Shown here: positions 1-7,122 of the stretch, in pieces
How the letters are laid out: every line of letters begins with the position of its first letter
Position numbering within the stretch: the first letter of the stretch is position 1
Assembly (NCBI GenBank): GCA_016763235.1
Contig: JAESUE010000303.1
Location: 1-10,059, forward strand
From: Pseudomonadales bacterium
Lineage (GTDB): Bacteria > Pseudomonadota > Gammaproteobacteria > Pseudomonadales > UBA3067
DNA: 10,059 nucleotides
Direction of reading: 5' to 3'
Program-made: the position numbers and the translations under genes
Notes under the pieces: generated by a model
What the model was told of the DNA's origin: nothing
Database searches by the model: none
What the model saw: the letters and a program-made list of their open reading frames with translations, nothing else

Positions 1-310
1 GCGGGAGAAAACGGCATATTTCTTTACGGGTACGGATGGTGTGGTTTTTTTGCTCCCGAGTCGGAGCCAGAACGATCACGCTTGGAGTGTTAAGCGCGAC
101 CACATCATCGTGTTCTTGTAGCAGTTGGTTTATAGCGCAGATGAGGCTAGTGGTGGTCTTTCCCGAGCCAATAGGTGCGCATATATAAAGGTCTTCCGAA
201 TTCAGATAATGAGGAATAATGGTCTCATTGAGAGGTGTGCTGGATCGGTAGCCGGCGCTATCAAGGGCAGCGCATAGGGAAGGATTAAAAGAAAAATTCT
301 TAAAGGACAA
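1..310 (-). CDS. Divergent DEAD-box helicase, N-terminal part (runs off the left edge)
   Basis: The minus strand is open for 103 codons from a TTG at 310-308 to the window edge. The start is chosen because GAGG lies 7 nt upstream of the TTG and the product then begins MSFKNFSF, like RhlE-type helicases (MSF..L.L). Visible features are a Phe/aromatic region, then AGYRSSTPLNET where the Q motif (TPIQAQ) should be, a Walker A APIGSGKTTTS at about residues 45-55, and VIVLAPTREQ (motif Ia, normally PTREL) near residue 83. The family unwinds RNA using ATP. The conserved Gln of the Q motif, which reads adenine, is replaced (TPLNET), and the P-loop has Ile where Thr is usual, so this is either a specialised or a decaying paralogue. 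The DEAD box and the second RecA domain lie outside the window. It lies downstream of rhlB on the same strand but about 450 bases away, so probably not in one operon. Helicase-family assignment is confident; subfamily is not. Confidence 0.72.
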   Translation of the reverse strand, partial: MSFKNFSFNPSLCAALDSAGYRSSTPLNETIIPHYLNSEDLYICAPIGSGKTTTSLICAINQLLQEHDDVVALNTPSVIVLAPTREQKNHTIRTRKEICRFLP

Positions 311-358
311 GCTGAAACCTCGATGAAAACGCAGTGGACATAGTTAGAGTTTAGCAAT

Positions 359-378
359 AGCCTGCTGAATAGCAGGCT
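359..378. repeat. Perfect 8-bp inverted repeat with tetraloop
   Basis: AGCCTGCT, loop GAAT, AGCAGGCT. It lies 49 bases upstream of the TTG start of the left-hand helicase, so on the minus strand it would fall in the promoter or 5' leader. No T-run follows on either strand, so an intrinsic terminator is unlikely. An operator or a leader hairpin are possible readings. Confidence 0.5.
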
Positions 379-626
379 GCCTTACTAGAAAAAGCGGAGT
401 GCATAATTTCTGGTTGCCAATCACAATGAAAAATAAGAGCCATTGGGCCTGGTTTTTTGAGAAAATAAACCCTCAAACGGTGGTGTAAACCATGATAACA
501 GAGCTGTCACAGGTGGCGTTGGTAGAAATGCACATGAACGAGATCATACTAGATATTGTGATTAAACGCCACATTAGGCCGATTGCCTTTCGGGTGTTTT
601 CTGGGCGCATAGACGCCACTTTCGTG

Positions 627-670
627 ACAAGGCCTTAGATTACCTGGGGGTTAAGGGAAGAAGGCCTTGT
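627..670. repeat. Perfect 10-bp inverted repeat, 24-nt loop
   Basis: ACAAGGCCTT at 627-636 and AAGGCCTTGT at 661-670 are exact reverse complements. The structure lies 92 to 135 bases beyond the rhlB stop codon in the direction of rhlB transcription. It could be a 3' hairpin or a protein-binding site. There is no U-tract after it, so it is not called a terminator. Confidence 0.5.
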
Positions 671-735
671 GTGTGTTAACGCAGTGCTAGCGGTAACTCT
701 CAGCTCGCGCTCAAATTTGAACGCAATCTGAACTC

Positions 736-758
736 TTACAGAGTTCGCTGAGGTGTTA
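736..758. repeat. Dispersed 23-bp repeat, copy 1 (just after the rhlB stop)
   Basis: These 23 bases, core ACAGAGTTCGCTGAGGTG, recur exactly at 9002-9024. In the minus orientation the copy starts 3 bases after the rhlB stop codon. Similarity continues for about 20 bases to the left (GCTCAAAT, then the 23-mer) with a gap of about 9 bases relative to copy 2. A 23-base identity twice in 10 kb is not expected by chance. Confidence 0.8.
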
Positions 759-774
759 CTGCTAGCGAAGCAGT
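758..774. repeat. 6-bp inverted repeat spanning the rhlB stop codon
   Basis: ACTGCT (758-763), loop AGCGA, AGCAGT (769-774). The rhlB stop TAG (764-762) begins in the loop. It could fold in the mRNA 3' end together with the adjoining 23-bp repeat. No T-run follows on the minus strand, so function is uncertain. Confidence 0.35.
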
Positions 775-1943
775 TCTTCGGGTGGCTGCAAACACTCCAA
801 GGGTGCCTTTAGTAGCTCTTCTAATGCAGGTATCAGGAATGAGTCGTCTTCGCAGGCAAAGCTGATAGCGGTACCGCTGGCGCTCGCACGACCTGTGCGG
901 CCAATTCGGTGGATGTAGTCTTCAGGGTCTTCAGGCAGAGAAAAATTGATGACATGGCTAATATTATCAACATGGATGCCACGGCCCGCAACATCGGTGG
1001 CAACCAATATAGGGACTTTCCCGCTGCGGAGGTTTTCCAGGGTTTTGATACGAAGGTTTTGAGCGACTTCCCCAGATAGCATGGCGCATTGAATGCCATT
1101 TTTTTTAAGAAACTCGGTTAGTCTTCGTGTCTCATCGCGTCTGTTTGCAAAAATGATGGCTTGAGTTAGGTCTTTTTGTCGGAGAAGGTTGAGCAGTATT
1201 TTGTATTTATCTTTGGCGGCGACCAAGTACAGTTTCTGGTCGATATTTTTTGTGGTTACCTGGTCTGGAGCCACTGCAACCTTGAGTGGGTTAAGAGTCC
1301 AGTTTGCCGCCAGTTTTAGCACTTCCTCAGGGAAAGTCGCACTAAATAAGAGGGTTTGCCGGCTTTCTCTGGATGGTGATGCACGCACGATATTAGTGAC
1401 TTGAGGAATAAACCCCATGTCGAGCATTCTGTCGGCTTCATCAAGCACGAGTACTTCTAGTTGATCAAGAAAAAGTGCTTTTTGAGAGAGGAAATCCAGT
1501 AGGCGACCGGGTGTGGCAATGACAATTTCAATCACCTGGTCTTGGATCAGCCTGCGTTGCTTTTCGTAATCCATCCCCCCGATTAATGTAGCTGTGGTGA
1601 TATTCGTGTACTTACACAAGTCCTTTGCATCTTGCGCTATTTGCAGGGCCAGTTCGCGTGTTGGGGCAATGATGGCGGCACGAGGCTCGCTAGCGTAGCG
1701 GGCTTCGTCGGAACGATGGTTAAGTATGGTGTCGATAATGGTAATTAAGAAAGCCGCTGTTTTTCCAGTGCCGGTTTGTGAGTGACCGATTGCGTCTTGC
1801 CTTAAAAGTGTCTCGGGCAGAGTTTGGGCCTGAATGGGCGTGCAGTAATGAAAGCCTAAATCATAAATACCATGTAGTAATGTCTCGTTTAACCCAAGGT
1901 CGATAAAACGGGTGGCATCTTCTTTTATGGGCGCGTCTTGCAT
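762..1943 (-). CDS. rhlB: ATP-dependent RNA helicase RhlB (DEAD-box), core domains
   Basis: DEAD-box RNA helicase; in E. coli RhlB unwinds structured RNA for the RNase E degradosome in the cytoplasm. Counting from the ATG at 1943, all family motifs are present: Q motif TPIQAQ (35-40), Walker A SQTGTGKT (55-62), PTREL (94-98), TPGR (144-147), DEAD (168-171), SAT (201-203), VATDVAGRG (314-322) and HRIGRTGR (345-352). The SLPEDPEDYIHRIGRTGR and SFACEDDSFLIP segments and the C-terminus PPEELLR match Pseudomonas-type RhlB better than other DEAD-box paralogues. The frame stays open upstream of this ATG through a Lys/Pro/Ala-rich linker ending in TNKRAWLKEM, so 1943 is probably not the natural start. 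The likely true start, a TTG at 2137, is in another frame (separate entry). The product from 1943 alone would keep both RecA domains and could be functional. Confidence 0.93.
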   Translation of the reverse strand: MQDAPIKEDATRFIDLGLNETLLHGIYDLGFHYCTPIQAQTLPETLLRQDAIGHSQTGTGKTAAFLITIIDTILNHRSDEARYASEPRAAIIAPTRELALQIAQDAKDLCKYTNITTATLIGGMDYEKQRRLIQDQVIEIVIATPGRLLDFLSQKALFLDQLEVLVLDEADRMLDMGFIPQVTNIVRASPSRESRQTLLFSATFPEEVLKLAANWTLNPLKVAVAPDQVTTKNIDQKLYLVAAKDKYKILLNLLRQKDLTQAIIFANRRDETRRLTEFLKKNGIQCAMLSGEVAQNLRIKTLENLRSGKVPILVATDVAGRGIHVDNISHVINFSLPEDPEDYIHRIGRTGRASASGTAISFACEDDSFLIPALEELLKAPLECLQPPEELLR

Positions 1944-2137
1944 TTCTTTAAGCCAAGCCCGCTTGTTGGTTTGTGCAGGTTTTTTGGGCTTTGCTGTTTT
2001 ATTTCGATTAGGAGGATCTGTTTCGACGCTTTTGGCTTTCTTTGAAGCGAGATTGCTTTCGGGCTTGAGAGCAGGCTTGGGTGCTGGGGTGGACGAGGTT
2101 TTTTGCGAGAGACCAATTTGCTGAAAAGTTTCTTCAA
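1944..2137 (-). other. rhlB: N-terminal extension of rhlB, in a shifted frame
   Basis: A TTG at 2137-2135 follows AAAGG (2149-2145) with 7-nt spacing and opens a basic N-terminus MKKLFSKLVSRKK, typical of RhlB proteins that begin with a Lys-rich amphipathic stretch. After codon 13 this frame becomes implausible, while the helicase frame carries STPAPKPALKPES and continues without a stop through an Ala/Pro/Lys linker into the helicase core. The two frames meet at CGC followed by six A (minus strand; T-run 2099-2104 on plus). One extra A, or a -1 ribosomal slip at AAA AAA, would join them and give a protein of about 458 residues. The helicase frame upstream of this point has no ATG, GTG or TTG before a stop, which supports the TTG at 2137 as the real start. 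Whether this is a sequence error, a mutation or programmed frameshifting cannot be decided here. Confidence 0.7.
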
Positions 2138-2661
2138 CTTGTAACCTTTTATTGATGTAGCTAATCAGTCTACGCTCAAGTTGGAGTATTATGGCGTCAA
2201 AAAAGGATGAATTTTACTTACAAACGCGCATTTTTCCTCTTGTTCTGCCCATGATTGGACAGCTGTAGAGTTCACTGAATAGATATAAGATTGACGAACA
2301 TATAAACCGCTTGTCGTGTTGCATGACATTTAGCGATTAGGCTGCGAAACATTGCTTGCTATGCGTCTGCAAAGAACTTGCAAAGCATTTTTAGTCTACT
2401 CGGTTTTTAAGCGTATTGCACGGTGGATCCCCGTTAACTGCGCTATGTTCATTAATGTAGGTGGAGAATGCGGAGATAAAACTTATGAGCAGCTCTAAAC
2501 CTGCACTTTTTCCGTGATAGCCGCGTCAGTTCTGTGCTCGAATTTTTATGTATGCTTTATACGCCATGGTTCTCCGTGCGGTACTTTCTTGCTCTCACGA
2601 AAAAGCGCCTATTTTTAGAGCTGCCCTTAGAGAGTTTCCGGCCGGTGAGTTGGGGCTTACT

Positions 2662-2670
2662 TGCTATACT
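2662..2670 (+). promoter_or_regulatory. Possible extended -10 promoter upstream of the kinase gene
   Basis: TGC directly before TATACT (2665-2670) resembles an extended -10 element. No good -35 at 16-18 bases is visible. It would give a leader of about 230 nt before the kinase start at 2905. A weaker alternative is TTGTGT (2761) followed 18 bases later by TAAAAA. Both are pattern-based guesses. Confidence 0.22.
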
Positions 2671-2892
2671 AGATTAAAATTTCATCGTTTTATAAGGCCG
2701 CTGAGTAGTTGCCTCTTTTCTTATGCACATTTTTATAGTGCCTGACGGTAGCATCATCCTTTGTGTAATGGCCTTTGCGTAAAATAAAAACTTCGTTAGC
2801 AATATTTGAGAATGGCGCAACAATATGACTTTTCCTCTATATTTTCGTAAACATGGAGAGCTTGCGATGCTTGCCTGCCGTTCAGAGATGAC

Positions 2893-2897
2893 AGGGG
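2893..2897 (+). promoter_or_regulatory. Ribosome binding site for the kinase gene
   Basis: AGGGG lies 7 nt upstream of the GTG at 2905 and selects that start. An overlapping ATG at 2898 is out of frame and leads to a stop after a dozen codons. Confidence 0.6.
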
Positions 2898-2904
2898 ATG
2901 ATCA

Positions 2905-4374
2905 GTGAACACGACACCGCCTTCAAACGAACTGCCTGAATTTAACCGTGAAAATGCTCTTGAGGGTGATAAAACGGTTAACGCAAATGAGTCTATTACC
3001 GTAAGCGCCTCTTTAGCTGCGCGTGTACTGCGTGTTGCTCTTACTCTCTATTTAGTCGTTGCAGTAGCCGTAACCTTGGTTCAGCTTACCCTTGAGTATA
3101 ATCATGAGAAAAAACGGCTGAGCGCAGAGGTGCTGCATATGCTTGATACATTCGAGCCTATTTTGGCCCAAGGGTTTTGGAATCTGGATGACGAGCAGAT
3201 GATCTCGACCTCTTACGGAATATTGTCGAATGAGTTTATATTCGGCGTTAGGGTATTGGAGGTGGATGGGGCAGAAATGTTGGCGGTGGGTCAAATACAA
3301 CGTCCAGGTGAGCCAGTTATCAGCATTGATACGGCAGCCGCAGGTTCGATGAAAATGCCCTCTGTTGAGCTGGTATCTGATCCTGATAAGTCGATTTCTC
3401 CAACCTTGTATAGTTTCGAAAGATCCGTTTATTTCCAGCGAGCTATTGGTGGACGTGAGCAAGTTGGGCGTATCGTGGTTTTTTCCAGCACCGATATAGT
3501 GATAGAACGTGCGATGTATACATTTTTTATTACCATGGTGAATGCGTTTGTGAAAACCTGTTTCCTTTGGTGGATTTCATTTGCGGTACTGAAAAGGCTG
3601 GTTGGTAAGCCGCTGGAAACGATTACCCATGCCATGCAACATCTGGATTTGGATGAGCGGCGCAGCAGAAAACTAACCTCTGAACTCAAGGAGCATGGCC
3701 TTGTTGACCGCCAAGATGAGCTCGGCGTTCTGACAAGAACGTTTATCTCAATGCAGGAAGCGTTAAGTAAGAAAAATGCTCAGCTGAGTAGTTATCATAG
3801 AGAATTAGAAGGAAAAGTTGAGGAGAGAACAAAAAAACTCGAACGGGCGCTGCATGCCAAGAGCGAATTCCTTGCGAATATGAGCCATGAAATTCGTACG
3901 CCAATGAATGGTGTGCTGGGAATGACAGAGCTGCTCCATGATACGACTCTGACAGAGGAGCAGCGCCGTTATGTTAAAACCATATTGAGCTCTGGCCAGG
4001 TTTTGCTATCAATTATTAATGATGTGCTGGACTCTTCGAAAATTGAAGCGGGAATGATGGAAATAGAATCATTCTGCTTTGACCTGGATGAATTAATTGA
4101 CGACTGTGTTTCGATGTTTGCGTTTAAGTCGGTGGAAACAGGGGTTGAATTATCCGCAAATATTGAGTCTGGCTCACCGTTGCTTGTAAAAGGCGATTTG
4201 ACACGCGTTAGGCAGATTTTAGTTAACTTATTAGGCAACGCTTATAAGTTTACAGAAACAGGGAGGGTGCAGATTTCGATAAGGCAGGAAACAGATGTGC
4301 CTCCAGATCACTGTCTTATGCGGTTTGAAGTCACCGATACGGGGATTGGTCTTGATGAAGAAGAGCAGAGCTAA
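2905..4374 (+). CDS. Hybrid sensor histidine kinase, N-terminal part, ended by an in-frame TAA
   Basis: Membrane sensor kinase of the BarA/GacS-like hybrid class. From the GTG start: short cytoplasmic N-terminus, TM1 about 41-62, a periplasmic sensor of about 140 residues including LAQGFWNLDDEQM (88-99), TM2 about 204-228, HAMP linker to about 290, coiled coil, then HisKA with phosphoacceptor His328 in SHEIRTPMNG. The HATPase N box is NLLGNAYKF (441-449) and the G1 box DTGIG (478-482). Codon 490 is TAA. The same frame then continues without further stops as LFRSFSQADSSTTRKYGG, which is exactly the kinase motif expected next, so this is one gene of 837 codons (2905-5415) with a nonsense codon. 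The truncated product lacks the ATP-lid glycine box and should not phosphorylate itself. CAA to TAA is the simplest origin. The ligand is unknown. Confidence 0.9.
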   Translation: MNTTPPSNELPEFNRENALEGDKTVNANESITVSASLAARVLRVALTLYLVVAVAVTLVQLTLEYNHEKKRLSAEVLHMLDTFEPILAQGFWNLDDEQMISTSYGILSNEFIFGVRVLEVDGAEMLAVGQIQRPGEPVISIDTAAAGSMKMPSVELVSDPDKSISPTLYSFERSVYFQRAIGGREQVGRIVVFSSTDIVIERAMYTFFITMVNAFVKTCFLWWISFAVLKRLVGKPLETITHAMQHLDLDERRSRKLTSELKEHGLVDRQDELGVLTRTFISMQEALSKKNAQLSSYHRELEGKVEERTKKLERALHAKSEFLANMSHEIRTPMNGVLGMTELLHDTTLTEEQRRYVKTILSSGQVLLSIINDVLDSSKIEAGMMEIESFCFDLDELIDDCVSMFAFKSVETGVELSANIESGSPLLVKGDLTRVRQILVNLLGNAYKFTETGRVQISIRQETDVPPDHCLMRFEVTDTGIGLDEEEQS

Positions 4375-4440
4375 CTGTTCAGGTCATTTTCTCAGGCTGA
4401 TTCGTCTACCACCCGAAAATACGGCGGCACAGGGTTAGGT

Positions 4441-5415
4441 TTGGCAATATCGAAACAGCTTGCTGAGCTTATGGGGGGTGAAATCGGCGTGCAAAGCTCG
4501 AAAGGAGTTGGTACAACCTTTTGGTTTACCGTGCTTTTTTCTAAACCATCTGAGAAAGAGAGCTTGCCATTACGATGTAAAGAGCATTCTTTTTACGGTA
4601 GAAAAGCTTTAATTGTTGAAGATGACCCTGTCTACATGGAGACAATGACAAATATATTGAAACGCTTGGATATCGATGTGCTTGGCGTGACAACGGGAGA
4701 AGGTGCGCGCGCCTGCCTCGTGGGTATGAAAGAAGAGCATGGGTCGCCAGATGTTGTGTTTGTTGACCTCGACTTGCCAGATTATGATGGCATGGACTTG
4801 GTTAAAGATTTATACAGTGAAATGTTGCTGGGTGACGAGCCGGCGATACTTATGACGGCAAGTCGATGCATGCCAAGCAAAGAAGACGTCGCTGATTGTG
4901 GAGCGATATCCGCCATTGAAAAGCCCATTACTTCTGAATCCATCAAGACCTTGCTGACTAAGGCTTTGGGTGACGACGCTGCCAAAGTCCATTTAACCGA
5001 AAAGGATGCGAGTGTTAGTTATTCTCATCTTAAAGTTCTTGTGGCGGAAGACAACAAAGTGAACCAAATGGTCGTTAAGGGTTTGCTGAAAAAGATGGGT
5101 ATCACGCCGGTGATCGTTGAGAACGGCTTGGAAGCATACGAATACTACGTGAACTCAGAGCCCTTTGATCTAATTCTGATGGATTGCGAAATGCCCGTGC
5201 TAGATGGCTGGGAAGCAACGCGAAAAATCCGAGGTTATCAAGTGGAGCATATCGAAGATAAGGGAGAGTTACTGATTGTTGCCTTAAGCGCTCATGCGCT
5301 TTCAATTGAGCGTGAAAAAGCGGCTTCTGTCGGTATGGATGATTACCTCTCTAAGCCAGTGAGCAGAGACGATATTGAAAGTATGTTCAGGAAGTATAAT
5401 CTGGGAGTGTCGTGA
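4441..5415 (+). CDS. Hybrid sensor histidine kinase, C-terminal part (end of HATPase plus two receiver domains)
   Basis: Same gene and frame as 2905-4374, after the TAA at 4372-4374; coding similarity begins immediately at 4375 (LFRSFSQADSS, then the GGTGLGL box just before and across 4441). The first usable start after the stop is a TTG at 4441, with no clear ribosome binding site. In full-length numbering, REC1 spans about 566-690 with acidic EDD at 572-574, phosphoacceptor Asp621 (FVDLDLPDYDG) and Lys673. REC2 spans about 710-834 with EDN, Asp760 (LMDCEMPVLDG) and Lys817 (LSKPV). All phosphorelay residues are intact. There is no HPt domain, unlike BarA/GacS, so phosphate would have to pass to a separate HPt protein. 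The intact residues suggest the nonsense change is recent. Confidence 0.88.
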   Translation: MAISKQLAELMGGEIGVQSSKGVGTTFWFTVLFSKPSEKESLPLRCKEHSFYGRKALIVEDDPVYMETMTNILKRLDIDVLGVTTGEGARACLVGMKEEHGSPDVVFVDLDLPDYDGMDLVKDLYSEMLLGDEPAILMTASRCMPSKEDVADCGAISAIEKPITSESIKTLLTKALGDDAAKVHLTEKDASVSYSHLKVLVAEDNKVNQMVVKGLLKKMGITPVIVENGLEAYEYYVNSEPFDLILMDCEMPVLDGWEATRKIRGYQVEHIEDKGELLIVALSAHALSIEREKAASVGMDDYLSKPVSRDDIESMFRKYNLGVS

Positions 5416-5817
5416 TGCAGCTTGCATTCAAATACGGCACCCAAACACTTTTTTAAATCGAGAGTAAGTGCTTAGTTGCCCTTAATCTATTCCGTTGTTA
5501 TTTTTACATCCTCTGGGTCACTCCTGCGCGTCCATGTGCTCGCGACAACTCGTAACCCAGGATAAAATAGGGTGGCAAAGCGAATGCGACTTCCACCGTT
5601 TACAGCAACTGCCTTTCCACCATTTACTGTGATGCTCGTTTTAGCCTATGCTGACTTTAAGCGGCCAGTAAACCGGCCTTTGCCTCAAAAAAATCTGTAT
5701 TATTTCAAAATATCCTCTTAATATCAGCAAGTTACAGCTATTTATATCCGACCGATCCAATCGGCCAGATTATTATTTGAATAGCAGTATTGGCGGCTAA
5801 CAAGAGCTAAGCAAAGC
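5416..5817. other. Intergenic region; possible gene remnant on the minus strand
   Basis: No start-to-stop gene is convincing. On the minus strand 5645-5487 is open for about 52 codons ending in TAG at 5489-5487, reading VNGGKAVAVNGGSRIRFA and then a plausible folded-protein composition, but it has no start codon and is preceded by a stop. It may be the 3' end of a lost gene. A small palindrome (CCGAT, CCA, ATCGG) is at 5752-5764. No intrinsic terminator is visible for the kinase gene. Confidence 0.35.
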
Positions 5818-6167
5818 GTGCTTACGAAAAAACAAGCGATCAAAACCTCAATACTAGATATAGCGCCTTTTATTCCCAGCGATAAAACCGTGGCGGGCTC
5901 TGCCGTGCCTGACTTGGCGATGCAGTTAAGCCGGTTATCGGCAAAATTATCAGGGCAGTTAGCGCTACCTACCGTACAGACACTTGAAGCCTATATGCGG
6001 GCCATTAACTGGTATTACTCTAATTTGATCGAAGGTAATGCCACTCAGCCCCATGAGATAAGAGCCGCGCAACGGGGTGATTATTTACCGATGCCGCCAA
6101 GCGTGATTCGAAGGAGGAGTCGCTGGGGCATATGGCGGTGCAGCAATGCTCGCTCAGTCACATATAA
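5818..6167 (+). pseudogene. Fic family protein, N-terminal fragment with frameshift
   Basis: From a GTG at 5818 the product has LSRLSAKLSGQLALPTVQTL and then INWYYSNLIEGN, typical of class II Fic AMP-transferases. SNLIEG (68-73) fits the inhibitory helix motif (S/T)xxxE(G/N). After residue 90 (GDYL) the frame is lost. A one-base deletion near 6088 moves the match to another frame, DAAKRDSKEESLGHMAVQQ (6090-6146), which is the next conserved segment, and this ends in TAA at 6165-6167. The catalytic HPFxxGNGR motif and the rest of the Fic fold are missing, replaced by repeat DNA. The fragment cannot AMPylate targets. No strong ribosome binding site is seen. The open frame runs on to 6522 but only as translated repeat. 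It marks the left edge of the decayed accessory segment. Confidence 0.75.
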
Positions 6168-6264
6168 AATATATGATCCTTCTCTGCTGCGCCTTGCTCT
6201 AGGCAAAAAATCCCCACTACGAACTGTGCAGGCATCTCACAACAGGCCTTCCTACAGCCTTGGC

Positions 6265-6399
6265 CATTCCAGCCTGCAGCCACACCGTCTCCAGTACGAT
6301 ACCACCGTATCATCCCTGCATGCGCATCCCCGTCTCCAGTACGATACCATCGTATCATTTCTGCATGCGCACCCCGTCATTCCTGCATGCGCACCCCGT
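6265..6399. repeat. Tandem array A (upstream of the GIY-YIG gene)
   Basis: Units begin with CATTCC or a variant and end in CCGT: 6265-6288 (24 nt), two longer units of 45 and 44 nt (6289-6333 and 6334-6377), and 6378-6399 (22 nt). The long units share CTCCAGTACGATACCA and contain the small palindrome GATAC/GTATC. The core TGCATGCGCA is common to the later units. The array leads directly into hairpin pair A. The bases between the end of the Fic match (about 6150) and 6265 have no assigned content. Confidence 0.8.
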
Positions 6400-6470
6400 C
6401 ATTCCTGCATGCTTTTAGCAGGAATCCACACCTACACAAATAGATCCCCGCTAAAAGCACGCGGGGATGA
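6400..6470. repeat. Inverted hairpin pair A (REPIN-like)
   Basis: The first hairpin is ATTCCTGC (6401-6408), loop ATGCTTTTA, GCAGGAAT (6418-6425). The second is ATCCCCGC (6444-6451), loop TAAAAGCAC, GCGGGGAT (6461-6468). The second is nearly the reverse complement of the first, including the loop, so the whole is a doublet of inverted palindromes separated by about 18 bases. This is the architecture of REP doublets. It lies 80 bases upstream of the GIY-YIG start. The right arm is less conserved than in pairs B and C. Confidence 0.82.
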
Positions 6471-6548
6471 AGGGGCGGGGCCCAAAGGAATGACGAGGCA
6501 TAACGAGCATAGCTTCAAATAATAAACCGTAGAGAAACTGGTACACAA

Positions 6549-6839
6549 ATGGAAAAACAACCTTGCGTTTACATGTTGGCAAGCAAAAAGAACGGCACCC
6601 TTTACATCGGTGTTACCAGCAACCTTATACAACGAGTCTGGCAACATAAAAACAACCAGACTCCCGGTTTTACCCAAAAATATAACGTTCATATTTTGGT
6701 TTATTACGAACAGCATGAAACGATGGAATCAGCCATTACACGCGAAAAACAGATGAAGAAATGGAAACGAGATTGGAAAATAAGCTTGATCGAAAAAGGA
6801 AATCCAAAATGGGAGGATCTATGGACAGCTATTCAATAA
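6549..6839 (+). CDS. Small GIY-YIG nuclease domain protein
   Basis: A complete 96-residue protein made only of a GIY-YIG domain, the size of the YhbQ/UPF0213-type single-domain group. CVYML (6-10) stands for the GIY strand and LYIG (18-21) for YIG. Arg29 and the HK pair at 33-34 follow in LIQRVWQHKN, and Glu66 in ITREKQMKKWKRDWK is the expected metal-ligand Glu. The end KGNPKWEDLW is also typical. Proteins of this fold cut DNA with a single divalent metal; the cellular role of this short group is not well defined. The ribosome binding site is weak (AGAGAAACTGG upstream of the ATG). The gene is undamaged while its neighbours are fragments, and it lies between hairpin pair A (upstream) and array B (downstream), suggesting a link to the repeats. 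That link is an inference. Confidence 0.88.
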   Translation: MEKQPCVYMLASKKNGTLYIGVTSNLIQRVWQHKNNQTPGFTQKYNVHILVYYEQHETMESAITREKQMKKWKRDWKISLIEKGNPKWEDLWTAIQ

Positions 6840-6883
6840 ATAACGTATCGCCTGTCCCACCCCATTTTTGCGTGCTACCACGC

Positions 6884-7122
6884 TATTCCAGCGCACGAGC
6901 ACCCCGTCATTTATTGCAGGCTAGCTCATCATTCCGACACACCACCGCGTTACCAGTCGGCCATTCCAGCACGCCACTGGTTATTCCAGCGCGTTAGCAG
7001 TCCGTCATTCCAGCGCGCCACCGTGTCACTTCTGTATGCACACCCTTCGTCATTTCTGCATGCACACCCTTCGTCATTTCTGCATGCACACCCTTCGTCA
7101 TTTCTGCATGCACACCCTCCGT
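6884..7122. repeat. Tandem array B (upstream of the first hsdS fragment)
   Basis: Units starting CATT/TATT and ending CGT follow one another: 24 nt (6884-6907), 22 (6908-6929), 21 (6930-6950), a degenerate 31-nt stretch (6951-6981), 24 (6982-7005), 21 (7006-7026), then four 24-nt units (7027-7050, 7051-7074, 7075-7098, 7099-7122) that are almost identical and carry TGCATGCACACCC. The last unit runs into hairpin pair B. The array aligns unit for unit with array C but with four instead of two of the near-identical terminal units. Confidence 0.85.

Larger units (their letters stand above)
311..735. other. Intergenic region between two helicase genes
   Basis: No convincing gene is seen. The stretch holds two perfect inverted repeats (359-378 and 627-670). 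One 48-codon open frame at 492-638 (plus) lacks a good ribosome binding site and resembles nothing I recognise. The minus-strand promoter for the left-hand helicase should lie in the lower part of this region, but no clear -35/-10 pair stands out. Confidence 0.6.
2138..2904. other. Long intergenic region between divergent rhlB and the histidine kinase
   Basis: About 770 bases lie between the two divergent genes. Only short open frames occur (for example 2548-2745 plus) and none has a recognisable product or a good ribosome binding site. A GGAG at 2472-2475 precedes an ATG at 2484 that yields only about 10 codons. Promoters for both flanking genes must lie here. The best-looking plus-strand element is listed separately. 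Confidence 0.5.

Noticed and set aside
492..638. 48-codon plus-strand frame MITELSQVALVEMHMN...
   Set aside because: No good ribosome binding site, no recognisable family, and it ends inside the 10-bp inverted repeat at 627-670.
2484..2516. Leader peptide after GGAG (ATG at 2484, about 10 codons)
   Set aside because: The ribosome binding site is good but the peptide has no run of control codons, and no attenuator hairpin follows.
2548..2745. 65-codon plus-strand frame
   Set aside because: Unusual composition (many Cys, Tyr, Ser), no ribosome binding site, and no recognised similarity.
5661..5685. GGCC/GGCC stem with TTT as kinase terminator
   Set aside because: Only 4 bp pair well, it lies 250 bases after the stop, and the T-run is only three long.
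6158..6358. Minus-strand frame with a repeated MIRWYRTGDG
   Set aside because: It is the translation of the 45-nt repeat units in array A and has no ribosome binding site or known family.
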